From NCBI GenBank assembly GCA_016859345.1, contig CM029123.1, positions 882,001 to 946,000 of the forward strand: a stretch of 64,000 nt of DNA, given 5' to 3'. The translations under genes were made by a program, and so were the position numbers. Below are positions 1 through 12,870 of this stretch, piece by piece. The stretch's first letter is position 1. Each line of letters begins with the position of its first letter. The DNA comes from Istiophorus platypterus (lineage: Eukaryota; Chordata; Actinopteri; Istiophoriformes; Istiophoridae). The notes under the pieces are model-generated. The model was not told where the DNA came from. It saw nothing but the letters and a program-made list of their open reading frames with translations, and made no database searches.

Positions 1-956
1 AATATTAAACCTTCAAGATTCATAAGTTAAAGATTTTTCTAATAAAAAGAGGTATGATAATTATTTTGTTGCGTAATAACAAGAAAAGCACAGGTGTAAT
101 TTATAACACTTGTAATGACTGCATTCCATTTGGGTTAGATAAAGTGCATTCTTACTCACTGGGTTGGAACAGAGCCAATGTTAATCTTAGCAGTGCTACC
201 TGTGCTTTTCCTGCTGTGACAAGTCAAAATGTCTGCTGTCAGACCTTGTTTGTAGTACAAGGTATATTGTTAATAGTTACAAGGTCTTTCTTTTATAATA
301 AAGGGGCACTGATGAAAATGCTTTTTGGCAATAGGGAATAGAAAGACAAAGTGAAACTAGAGCTTGAGAATTCCAGAAAGAAAACCTTTGAAAATGCACA
401 AAATTTGGAATAACACAAATAACTAAAAATCCAGCCTCAGAATATAACATTAAAGGTTTCCACCACATGAGCTTTCCCAGGGGAACAGGAACCTTTCAAG
501 AAACTCAGGTCCTCTCTCTGCATTTCCACTGGAGGACCTAGCGTCTAAATTTAGTTCTGGGGAGTTTAAGTTCAGGGACTTTGGTTGCAGGGCTTACTGT
601 CACTGACTGGTCAAGCACAGGCATCATGGCTGCAGATGATTTACTGTGGAGACAGTCGCTCTGGGGTTTCAGTTTCATTTCCTTCCACTGCATTCCTCCT
701 TTTTCATTCATTCATTAGATTTGACTCTTACGTCAGGGTCATAAACTGAAAATACAAAGAACAAGACGGGTGTTCTGTTTTTCACTTGTGTTTAAATCCT
801 GCATTCCAAACATTTATTCTTCTTTGGCCTAATTTCCATGATATACCTGGTTCCTCGGATGTGTTGGAAATGCAAATAGAGAATGCACTTCACTGAATTT
901 TTGTTTCAGGGAAGTTCCTGGGTAAAAGCACCTATGAAGACCTATAATATACACCT
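1..956. other. no gene recognised
   Basis: AT-rich intergenic sequence. The short open frames are not supported by splice signals or family resemblance. Confidence 0.5.
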
Positions 957-957
957 A

Positions 958-1028
<71 letters not shown>
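957..1028. repeat. compound microsatellite (CT)n(TA)n
   Basis: A CT run of about 24 bases passes directly into a TA run of about 47 bases. Two open frames across it, one on each strand, are repeat artefacts. Confidence 0.98.
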
Positions 1029-1031
<3 letters not shown>

Positions 1032-4000
1032 CGCTCCCCAAAAGGTGGCATCTCCAGAGGCCATGGAGTTTGAGGGGTCTGCGCAGTATCATAGCTGTTA
1101 CTAGGACTGTGCTCTTCTGGACAGAGACCTCAGATGTTGTACCTGGAATCTGCTGGAGCCACTCACCAGACAGATGTTGATAACTGACTATAACCAAAAT
1201 TATCTGGTAAAGTACAGAAAACTAATCAGAAAATAATGAACAAAATGGTAAACCCATGAGCAACTGAGACTGGTGGGAAAAAACTTATTTGCACACCAGG
1301 TCTGTAGTAGTTTACTGTCATTGTCACCACTTATTTTTTACTGAGCTTGTTGAAAAGTACAATTGTTTAGTATTTACCTTTTCCCCCAGTGATCTCTGCT
1401 AGTGCTGACCTCTTTGGCTGTTTTAGGTCTCAGAAGAAACATCAGATTTTTTCCTATATTTTTTTCACAGAGGAGTTGTTTTGAAATTGTATTATTGCTA
1501 AAGCTACTTTGAAGCACAGAGGAACAGTGCCCTTTTCTTGTTGCACTGCACACCAGTTTAGCTGTCTTCCTTAAAAATATGCCCTGGAGAGCAGTGTGAT
1601 TTAGCAAAAACAACCTATTGGCCCCCTATTATTATGGAAGAACTGTGATCAGTGCTATGACCAGCCTATTTCCTAGTAATGATGTTTCATAAAGCTGAAC
1701 GGCAACAGTATGCCATGTGGAGACATAGGATTATTTTTTCTAGTAATGTAATGAGGATATGTTGTTAATTAAATTTATTTTCAAAGTATGTTGACACTGA
1801 ATATATATCAGTCAAATGTATAAAGACATTTTTCCAACAAAATATCTGATCTTACTGCCCAATATCCACTTTTAGTGGCTCCAGCATTATTAAACTGTTT
1901 TTTTGGTTCTGTCTAGACATTCTGACAGCACTTGGTTAAGGTTAGGGAAAGATCCTGGTCTGGTTAATACAGAAAAAGTTCACAGTGACTTCAGACCCAA
2001 CATGTTTATTTACATACAACAAAAACCACCGTCTTTGCTTAACCTTGTGAATCTCCCTCTCTGGTGTGACAGCCCTGTGCTTTGTACACCTGGCATCCAC
2101 CCCAGTGACCTCCTGGCGACTCCCCTGCTATTAATAAATGTAGCACTTCATTCAAAAAATATGTTGCCTCTGGACATATTCCAGACAACGATTCTGATTC
2201 CTACAAAACATATTTGCTGTTGCAGTTTAATTGTATAGAAACATGATATCTAGGTATTAGCAATCACTGGAAGTATTGCTCAAACAATTTGGTATTTTTC
2301 TGACCTTTAAATTCTCTCTGTCTCACTGTGTTGTTTTTTTTTTTTTTAATTGCCAAGTGCAGAGCACATAGTGAACAGGTGGTAGTTAGGGCACATATTG
2401 CAGCAAGGTTAATTTAAATGAAGCAGTGCAGAGTAGTTTTAGTTTATTGTGGAAATTGTGTCTTAGACTTTATGCTGAGAATGGACATCTTAGAACCACA
2501 TCTGTTTCTCTTGCAAGTTCACTCTGCTTCCAGCCCTTTTCCACTTAGTGTGTCCATGTACCCACAACATACTACTTTGTGCTAGTCATTGAACTTGCAT
2601 CATTAAAATAATTTCTTAGTTTAAAACTGCACTAAAACTTCAAAACTACAAGCTGAGAGATTCAAAGCCACTATCCCTATCCCTAAGCTTATTGCTAATG
2701 TGTTATCTAATAATTAGTTAATCTGCCACCTGACAACTGGAATGTTCACTGGCTTTTTAGGCCTGATTTATTGTCCACCAACCCTTAAGAAATATATCTG
2801 GCTCTTCAGCTCCTATGCACCACTATGTGTGCCAGCTAGCATCAGCTCGTTGGTGCTGGACAGGTAGTGTACAGTTTATCAAAACTTGTTGACTGAAAGC
2901 AGTTTCTTGCTGCAGCTGGAAAGGGGCTTGAATAATGAGACTGAACCATGACATACATATGTGGTCTATAAAACCAAAACAATAAACTAAAAGAGATGAA
3001 AAAGCTCCAACTGTAGAGGGGTAGAATTGGGCACTAATTCCCTATGAGCCTTCTCGTATTACACAATCTTTAGAACCCATATTATGAAATATCTCAATTA
3101 ATACAGCTTAATAATATACTGATATTAGAGTAAAACATACTACATGAACCACTTCCAACACTGGTCTGCCTTTCAAGTTGTCTTTTTTGTAACCTATGTG
3201 CTCCTGTCCAAGCAGAAACATCACAACAAAAATCATCTGAAGTCCTTTCCTCCCACCTGTAATATTTTTGGTAAATAGAATCTGGTTCTGTGAACATTAC
3301 AGAGGGAGTTTTTAAATATTGCCTCAACACATTACAGTGACATACCTAAAATAGACACTTGGACAGGGAAGCAAGTCACTGCTTAACTGAGGCTCATTCC
3401 AACAAATCATTATCTGTAACGTTGTCTCAACTTCCATTTCATCAGAATTTGGTATCTCGACACAGGAGTTTTTAATTTATATTCTCTTACAAATACGAGC
3501 AGAATGTAAGTGATTGAGACAGAGATGGCATTATAGAAATAAAAGGGTAAAAAAAGCACATTGTTTGCCTGCTTGTATAGTATTTCCATGTTGGAAGATG
3601 CAGAGGTTAGGATGGCAGAAAGAGGTTAGAAAAGGCCTCTAGAGATGTGAATTTGAGTTCAATTATGTAATTTCTCTAAATTTCTTAATTTCCCACTAGA
3701 AAAGCTGCAATAAATACTTTAAATAATCATAATCGAATAGTAATTTAAAAAAAATGAAATAAAGGATATTACTTACTAACCTATTTTTATCTATGAAACT
3801 AAAGTAGGGTTTCAGTTCTGCAGGACAATAATATAAAAGCTGTAGTGATATCACTACATTCTTACGCAATAGGTTTTTCCCCAGAAAATAATGACATATC
3901 ACAATAAATATTTAATACATGGGATAGATACTGTGGCTGTATTCTTTGCATAAAGGGTATGCTACCTTATTGGGAACTAAAGATACACTGTTATGTCCAT

Positions 4001-4499
4001 ATGTCCCGTAGAATTTGAACTTCCAAAATAAAACTCATTATAACTATCTGACCTGAATGTACCAAAAAAATCAATCGAATGAAAATAAGATGAAAACTTG
4101 AATCCAATTATAAGCCTCCAGTTATAAGCCTCCAGCCTTTACTAACCTTTACTTTACCTCACTTTCAATCGATAGCAATCACTGATGAGGAGATGTAAAT
4201 TTAAAGTGACAAGGTAGAGCGGTTAATCTGAGGTTTGAATTGTGAAGCTGCAGCTCAAAAGCATCGATATCTATTCAAGTATTCGCTGTAAATAGGTGTA
4301 AAGGCATGTTGATTTTAGGCTAAAGCAAATAGATATTCTTTACTAACATCAATCCATTATAATGTCAATACATGACATACGTCCTACTATATAATGAACT
4401 GTATATTTTGGCATACCTGTTCTAAAGGAACAGTAGCTGAAGTTGGCGAGCTTCAGGGACTTTGAGACGAACTCAGTCCTGGAATATAAAACACTTGTT
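1029..4499. other. no gene recognised; small tandem duplication at 4108-4135
   Basis: AT-rich sequence without recognisable exons or transposon coding traces. A perfect 14-bp unit (ttataagcctccag) is repeated twice in tandem at 4108-4135. Confidence 0.5.
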
Positions 4500-4862
4500 A
4501 TCGGTGGTCTTACCTTTGCCAAGTTTGCTTGCCCGCCCGATCATGGACGTGAGTGAAGGAAGCAACCTGCTGGCGTTCCTGTGCAGTAATAATCCACTGA
4601 CGCTCGGATATTCTCTGAGGAGCTCTGCGTTGCTTTCTCGATTATATCCTGTTGCATAATGGCGTAGTCCTGATATCGGTGCTCCCCTCGGCTGGAGCCG
4701 CTGTCAGGGAGTGACAGCGGTGACCGCAGAGCTGATCCTGCGGGACTGGGCTGACTGCTGTCAGACGGGCTGCTGCTGAGCCAGAGAGCTGCCGTGCGGT
4801 GCCGTGCGGTGCTGTGCGTCCTGCTGCAAGACAGGTTGACCCGACTAGAGCTATATTCCCCA
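4500..4862 (-). promoter_or_regulatory. CpG-rich patch, possible promoter with first exon
   Basis: GC content and CpG number rise sharply here against very AT-rich flanks, as at many vertebrate promoters. On the minus strand an open frame from about 4700 reaches a good donor (ggcaaag|gtaaga, exon end 4514), with an ATG at 4544 that would give MIGRASKLGK. On the plus strand there is also a good donor (atggac|gtgagt at 4549). I do not recognise the peptide and see no matching second exon in 1-4500. The minus direction is slightly favoured because the CpG-rich part would lie upstream of the donor. Confidence 0.3.
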
Positions 4863-4863
4863 G

Positions 4864-4901
4864 ATGTGTGTGTGTGTGTGTGTGCGTGTGCGTGTGCGTG
4901 C
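4864..4901. repeat. (GT)n microsatellite with GC interruptions
   Basis: TG dinucleotides with a few TGCG variants, at the edge of the CpG-rich patch. A second GT run lies at 5059-5077. Confidence 0.95.
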
Positions 4902-5077
4902 CCTTTTGTGTGGACACATTTTGTTTAGAAAAAAATCACTGTGAGGACATTTTGTCTGAGCCTAACTACTTCGAAAGCTAGAACCAGGTTAAGGTTAGGG
5001 CAAGGGGCTAGGGTACGTACTATGTGATCTTACAGTGTTCTGACAATTATTGTAAGAAGTGTGTGTGTGTGTGTGTA

Positions 5078-7570
5078 AAGCTTACGTGTCATATTCCCCC
5101 CTACGTGATGGCCTACCTGGCATTAAAATCAACTCAACATCCTTCAAATATTTAGGCTACATGACTTAATAATAGGGGGAATACGCTACATTGCTAAAGG
5201 AAGTCAACACACAGGTTATGATACATGCTGAAGAATGAACTTATTAAACAGGTTTCAAGGTGTTAGCGGTGTGTCTTATACCAAAATGTGAGCATTCTCC
5301 ATACTATTCTCCAAACAAATGCAGCTTTTATTTGCTAGATTTTACAGTGACTCTTATCCATTTATTTATTTATACATGTATTTATTTACTTACAGGGTGA
5401 GGCATTTTACCTTTCATTGTGCAGACTCACAGTGAAGATACAAACAGAAATAATATGGAGAGAGAAGATTGTATACCATACAACAAAGGTCCCCAAGGAT
5501 GTTGGAGCTGTGGTGCGTCTTAGCCATTAGACCAGAATGTTCCTTTGAACTAGATTTTGACACAGGGTCCTCTTCAAGCCATGGCCACAGACTTATTTAG
5601 TAATGGTCTAATAATGCAGGACCTGCATTACCTAGTCCTGTATTTTAGCATTGCAAATTCTCTAAAATCTTTGCAACTAACCTGAGGTCAGTCCTCTAAA
5701 GAGAAACAACAGCATTAGTTGTTTCAGCAAATGCCAACATGTTTACATTCAAGTGACAAATCAGGCATAGAAGTTATGACTGATGTCTGTTGAGAACGAA
5801 TGACAAATCCAGTTGAAGTTTCTATAATGCAACAAAAGTTTACCTTGACAGTTAACACAGACAGTTCACTTTGCTTTCTTTTAACCATGACCACAATCAT
5901 TTCCTAAATGTAACCACCTGGCTCTTATTGTAAACTTGATAATAAAGACACCCTAACCTTAACAATGTAATTATTTTAAACCAAACCCTGATTTTCCCTA
6001 AACATAACCAATCTAATCTAAACCTCACTAAAGCTCAACCTTAGCATTGTCAGATAATAAAACTGATGTATTTGTCCTATTTTACTTTATAACAGTGTAA
6101 ATAACACTGACTAATGATGTCATCTCACTGATATGAAAGGGGTGTCATGTCAGAAACCCTTCTAAGTTTTGTTCCAAAGGGCGGTTATATATTTTTTTGA
6201 TAAATTTGGAGTTGTTGTTACACAAACATATACTGATTCAATTATCTAATTACATAGTAGCTTATAGTTATGCATTGTCTTTTTGTTATGTGTGTATATT
6301 TATTTTGCAGTCAAATTTTGAAATTCTTCTTAAACATATATGCATAGTCCATATAGATAAGTGTAAATGGACAACACCAATGCAAACACATACATGTATA
6401 CATGCATTTACCTTGCCTTCTCTATTCTTATATATATTCTTATAGACGCCACATACACAAACCTCAGTCTTATTATTTTCTCTATTCGTATATATATGCA
6501 GCATGTACTTTCAGGACAAGTGTTCCCTCTTGGTTAATTGGGTGGTAATCTAAAAGCTCCAATCAGGTTGTCTGTAAAACTGATCAGCCAGTGCTCCACC
6601 TTCTGGGAAGAGCTAGCTCAGGTAGCAAATATTTTTATATTATAAAATAATCAACACTAATTCTGTGTGAAAACACCACTGGGTAATTATTTTCTAGTCC
6701 ACACAACAAGTTCATTTAACAGTTTAGCACCCTAAAGCCAAGCCAGCTCTGTGAGTGGATAAACCGTATCAGTGCTTGTATACAAGAAAAAGAAAGAAAA
6801 CAAGAAAAATATATGACCTCAGAACCATTCCTTCTGAAGTTACTTGAAACACTGAAGTGCTATTTTAGATGATAAACTATTTCTGACACAGAAAACTGTT
6901 TGCCAAAAGAGCATACAGGTTTCACAAACACATATCCCTCAAGAAAGCGCTGGTGTGTAACCCTCAATCCTGTAGAATTTATCAAGATTGGCTGGGACTC
7001 AAATAAAACTCCACTCTAGCCTTATAAACCCCTCTCGTGATTGTTGCTCTCCAGTCAGGAACACTCTTACACCCCTCCTCCACACAGCATCTCCAGCATC
7101 CCCTGAGCCAAAAACACAAGATTAAAACCCTCTGAAGGCTGCAGCTCCTTCTATGGGCAGCGACGGCTGGCTGATCAGTGCTGGAGCCTAACCCTGCCAC
7201 CCTCCGTTGACCAGGATCCCCTCTCAGCTTGAAAGGCTGTCTGATGGTTAGGGTGAAGGGATGGTGGCAGAGGCCAGACAGGGGCAGCGAGGTAAGAGAC
7301 AACAGCTCAGAGGGGCATTGAGGAGTGACCTGGGATGTACCTCTCTAGCCAAACATCTATTTGAGTCAAACTTGTTCAGAGAGCTTTGTCTGCTCTACAG
7401 GAAGAACCATCTGTCAGATTATTAAGAATATGCTCTTTATATGAAAAATAAAGCAAAACAATTATTCCACTCCCTGTCAGATGTACATGAGTATAACATT
7501 ATCCAGGAATCTGTTTTGTCTTAACTCCTCAACATTTCAACCATTCTCTGTCACTGTCTGTAATACCCCA
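5078..7570. other. no gene recognised
   Basis: Mostly AT-rich. A somewhat GC-richer stretch at about 7020-7300 has open frames on the minus strand, but I see no splice-site pairing and no protein family in it. Confidence 0.45.
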
Positions 7571-7610
7571 AATGAGCATAAGGATATCTTAATGAGCATA
7601 AGGATATCTT
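7571..7610. repeat. perfect 20-bp tandem duplication
   Basis: The unit aatgagcataaggatatctt occurs twice with no spacer and no mismatch. Confidence 0.98.
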
Positions 7611-8389
7611 AATGGACATCCGCTGTGATGTTCCAAAAGCGTGCATTTGCATGGAATTAAACTGGATGTTACTGTAGTAAAAGTGGATACTGTTACAATA
7701 TTTTTTTAAAAAACACATAGTAATCGCAGGATTCTTGTTGTTTTCACTTGATCTCATTTTGTTTAGTTCAGTAGAAGTAGTAGTAGTAGTATTTGGTCAA
7801 GTTTGCATTCATAGTGCTATCACTTGAATTTGTAGAAGATGAACATTTCAACCATTTGTTCACCACTTTTAGAATTAAAAAAAAAAATCTCTACCAACTT
7901 TCATGCAAACTCAAAGTGTTACAGCGAAGTCACTTTGGTGGAACCATGTCCTGTGCACTAAGTTCTCCTACTTGGGAGTTAAAAAAAATCTCACAAATTT
8001 GTAATTCCATTTGAAAGTTTTTCTACAAAACATTTTATAATCTAATCATAATATCATTTTTTTTTACAGAAACTCCAAGAATTTTCCAGGTAAACTTCTC
8101 TCCTATGAATAAAAGTATTAAAATCAACATTAAACAGAAGAAGGGACTACCCTTCTTGAACCTGGAGAAACCAATGTTTTCATCTGACGATGAAATTAAT
8201 GGCAGGATGTGAACTCTTTTTATAACCTTTTGGGATTAGCTTGGCTGCGAATTTCATGAGGAGAACAAGAAAAGATAAAGTGATTATGGAACCGAAACAA
8301 AGACCTTATTCAACACACTGAAATATAGCTCACAAAGAAAACGATCAAAACTAAACATGATCAGTCCTTTTCTCTCTTTTTTTACATAG

Positions 8390-8432
8390 ACACACACACA
8401 CACATGCACACACACACACGCACATACACACA
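8390..8432. repeat. (CA)n microsatellite, interrupted
   Basis: CA repeats with single-base interruptions. An 86-codon minus-strand frame crosses it and is an artefact. Confidence 0.95.
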
Positions 8433-11400
8433 TAAATAGAAAACCAATCCTTCCCCCTCTTTCTGTAACACTCAGAGCATATATCTGAGACACGCAATTT
8501 AACAGTCTTCTACCATAAATTATCGTGTGACACCCAGTGACCATGTATCTGTATGCCTCTGCAGACCTTGTGTAATCTTCGATGTACAGAATGGGAAAGT
8601 GGTCCCAGACCTGTGGACCTCACTGTGTGTCTTTGTTATTTTGGTTAATTTGAAAAATAATAGTCATTAGACTAGACTGTAGGACTATCATTTATTATGA
8701 GTCATATTAATTTTGTTAATTCCCCTTTCGATATTAACAGTATTGAACATCATCTTGATATTTAACCAAGTCATGTACACCAATCTGAATTATTTGAGAA
8801 TGTGCTGCACTGACTTTGTTCAAACCATATGTTTCTATAATATGTTATTTAATATAAATGAAATATAATCCACATAATACTCTGTTACATACAATTTAAG
8901 TGTAGAATCATTATTGATTGACCATAGTGATAAGCAAAGTGTGTAAATTTCACACATAAAAGGCATGGACACTCATTGGAGGCTCTCTGCCCAGAATACA
9001 TAATACACAGTTCATAAAAAGACCCTTGCCTATTGTTTGATCTCTTACTCGTTTTATTTTGTCTGCTATCTTCTCTTTGTATACTCTTTGGCACTTTTTG
9101 CACATTTACACCTTTAGTACATCAACTCTCTTCCTTTGTGCCTATGTTTTACCTTTGGCTCTTTTTATGGTTTTTCACTTTAGGTTTTGGTTCTTCAAAA
9201 ATTTCTTGTAGACTAAGTGCCTGCTATGCCTCTTCTCTATTCTCATTTTACCTTCTCTAGATGGCAATGTTTTTTATTCTTTGGGAGATATGCTATATGT
9301 AAGTTTTTGCTATCAGCATATAATCACCAAACACATTAATAGCTGTTTCCTTACCAGTCTAGAAGTAGTGTTATGAGTTCAGCATCAAACCTAATTCATT
9401 TACGTGCCAAAGGCTGTCTCCAGCAGTGGAAAGCAACACCAATGTTAACTCTTATTTTGCTTTTATTTCTCTCGGTTCTTTTCTTCTACTTAATTTAGCA
9501 TGCTAACCAGCCAGCCCAAGCATTGCCTGTCTTATAATACTGTTTTGTGAGTGTGAGTCACTGTAGTATTCAGTTTGCCCTCAGTTCAGCATGAAAGGAG
9601 CAAGAAGTAGTAAGTAAACAGCTGTTAATGCTAACATTGGCTATGTAGTGATAGCAAATACTCACATATAGTACCTTTAAACTCCATGTGTATTTTGATC
9701 TTTACATGAAACAAGCATCAGTTTTTAGTGTAACTCAATTTTAAAAAACCGGAGCTCATTCGGTTTGTTATTTTTTTTTTTACTTTAGTAAGCCCAGGGC
9801 CATGGTAAGTAGGCGCTGCAGCACCTGCAGCACACCTAGGTGCTGCCAGACCTTGGAAAGACTTCACAGAAATCTCTGCCAGATGCAAAAAATTAAATGA
9901 ATTTATTGAAAATTTTTAAATAAATCTCCTGTTGTTACTTACTAAATAACTTAATTACTAAAGAATTTAATAATTATTAAGGGAGGATTTTTTTAGAAAA
10001 TATTAACAATACTTGAATAATTCTTACTTCTTAAAATAATGCCAAGCATGTTCGATGGGCATCACTATCCTAGTCATCCAGTAGCTATTAATGTCACAGA
10101 AGCTATTAATGTAGCTAGACATCACAATGGTGCAAACACAAATTTAAGATTTTTTTGGTAAACCACCAGCTTCTAAAAAGATTGACTATTACTATGTTTA
10201 TCTCAGCGACTGGCAAGAGGCCTCAGAAGTTCACTGCTCCTCTGTGCAATGCTGCTGCCAATGGTGGAATATTTAGCACGCCAGCTGCATGCAAGGACTC
10301 TCTCCATCCTCCGAACTTTTTCTTTTCTAGTGAATCTTTCATAACAGTAACTCAATCCATTCAAAGATATGCTGCTTTATGCCCAATGTGCCTATGAATG
10401 TCCTCCTGGCTGATGCTCTTGCAGACATCAGGGAATTGCATGACATGCTGTGAAATTACTATTTAGATCCATTAGAAACCTATTCATTAAGGGGCTGATG
10501 TGTGATGCCCCCCCAAAAGGGTTTAAATAATAAGAGTAGACAATTGGATATATGAAAGGGAAAGTTTCCCAAGTGCTCTTCAGAGGGATATTGTCACTCA
10601 TTTATCAGAATCAAATTTTTTATGAATTTATAGCACTACTGACGTGAGCTCAATAGAGCAGTACTTGTGTAATTTGTTGACAGTAGCCTGGAGTGTTTAT
10701 TTCTGGGATTTTATAATCCTCAGGACAGCACTGGAAAAGGCTGAACATTCCTATTGAACATCTTGTAGCATATTGCTTTGAAGCAATACATCTGGGTACT
10801 TTTCATGAGTCCAAGTTTGCATTAAAAAATTATTCATTAAGTCGATGTATGGGCAATGTAACTATCATATAATTGATTTGGATTTCCAAAAAGTAGCTTG
10901 TGAAGTGAGCCTTGTGGCCAAGATTTGTTACTACTATAACTGGGAATCACCAGAACTTTTTTTGAGTTCTTTTCAGTTGTGAGGAGGTTACAGTTAACAT
11001 CAAAGGCCTGTACCTGGCCAGGTGGTGCATCTGTGCCACAGCCATCCAATGCATCTGTTTCTCTCACAACACTCTTTTGGCATACTAAATTTGCTGAATG
11101 ACAGCAAGAAGATCCTTGGAGGGGAACGTAGAGCAAAGATTGGGGAAATGATGGACCAAGCCCAAAAAGGAGAATGGTTTTTCATTTTCTCTGTTGCCAA
11201 GCACTGCACCATCCCTGCGAGGCAGTGGCCTGAAGCCTGCTGAGCTCCAAAGCACAAAGATTACTTAGCAGGACTTGAAGATGATATATGGAGGAAACAG
11301 CAGCTGTCCTCGATGAATTTCAATGGCCTTATGAGGGACATTATCTCCTCAACCCCTGAGCGCTAAGCCATGCTTGGAGTAATATAGCTGGAGCATCTAG

Positions 11401-12039
11401 TTAAAGGTAAAGTGTTTGGTTTATGATGAGCTGCCACCAAGAAGAAATTTCACACTGATACTATTTCTGCAAAAATGTATTTGGCTATGTTGTTGTGTGC
11501 TGTGCACAATGGGATTATGAACTTGTTTTACCATGTGTAGGCTATTCGTATGTTCTTGTCTGCTGTGTGTGTGTTTGTGTGTGTGTGTGCCCAATGTCTG
11601 CACCCTATCTCAGTGCCAGTGATTTAAATTATGCAATATATTTTAATGTATTTCTGCAGTTAAAATGTTGTCTAACTACGGCTTGGCTAATGGCTATTTG
11701 TATTTGCTTTTCTGCTGTGTAGAATGGGGTCTGGTAGTTGCAAGACTGTCATATGTTGGATTTATACTATAGTCTGATTCATAATATATTAGGATGTGAT
11801 GTTCCTAATTGAATTTTCACAAAAAAAGCTTTCCCTCAAACAAGTTAAATAAAAATAAAATCATGTGAAGTAGTGGTCTATTCAGAGCGATTACTAAACA
11901 AATGCAAATGCTGAAGTCTTGTTCAGCACCATAAATACTGTTATTAATCCCCCTGATACTACTTGTCTTGATGTGTCCTCAGTAACATATGCTCTCACTT
12001 CGTACCTCGTGCTCATGAATCAGTCTGTCCCTCCTACAT
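8433..12039. other. no gene recognised; unclassified segment at about 10.8-11.4 kb
   Basis: Mostly AT-rich. The 10.8-11.4 kb part is less AT-rich and has overlapping open frames on both strands (11000-11257 minus, 11022-11243 plus). It could be an old mobile element, but I cannot name a family. A GT run lies at about 11564-11591. Confidence 0.4.
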
Positions 12040-12870
12040 GCCCTGCTGTCCTTGAGTCAGTTTGAGCTTGTGTCTCACTCTCTCTTTGGAGAAATAGTCG
12101 TTTGAAGCCTTGCCCTCCAGATATTGCTCATTCCTGCTTTCTTAAAGAGGTCTTTCATATCATTGGGCCTAGTATACTGCCTGCAATTATCATGTCTTGA
12201 TACAGGTTCTGTCAGAATTGATTTTAAACGTGCTGTGGTACAGCTTGTAATGAAAAAGTAAAACCTGGATCCAGTAGTTCTAAATTGCTTTCATTCCCAA
12301 GGTTTTGGAGAAAGTTGTTCTCCTTTACCTGAAGACTATGCTGGATGAGAATGACATTATATTTCAGTCTGATTTTAAAGCACTGCACCAAATTGCCACT
12401 TAAAAAATTTAAATAAAATTTAAATAAAATTATCTTTTATTAACAGTTTACTCTGGAATATAACTAGTCTAGTGCTTTTAGTGCAGAAGTTGATCCTGTG
12501 GAACATGGCTTTCTTATTTTGTGTCTTTATAAAAGCAAAGGCACTAAAGATCTGCTGTTAACTGTTGTCAGTCATTTGACTAACAGGAGCTTTTTAGTCA
12601 CCCTTGGTGGATTTTCATCCTCCTCAGCTCCTCTCACCTGTGGGGCACCCCAAGGGTCCATCCTATGTCCCATTGTTTTTCTTTGTAGGTGCTTCCCTTA
12701 GGGTCCATGTTTGTTAAGTATCGTGCAACCTTCCACTCTTTCACCGATGACACAAAAAATGACTTGCCATTTAGGAAAAATAGAATAAAGAACTCCATAC
12801 ATGAGTCTTTACTGAAATTTCCAGGGGACATTTAGCCTGCTGTCACTGAAATTTTTTTAATTTACCTACC
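12040..12870 (+). mobile_element. L2-type LINE fragment: reverse transcriptase remains
   Basis: The conceptual translation in shifting frames follows the order of a fish L2-clade reverse transcriptase: FKRAVVQ near 12.22 kb, VLEKVV near 12.31 kb, SHLTNRSFLVTLG then SSSSAPLTCGAPQGSI at 12.57-12.66 kb, and the catalytic-box relative FTDDT near 12.74 kb. Frameshifts, stops and deletions separate the blocks, including most of the part between the LEKVV block and SHLTNRS. Neither the 5' nor the 3' end is present. It is inactive. Confidence 0.82.
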
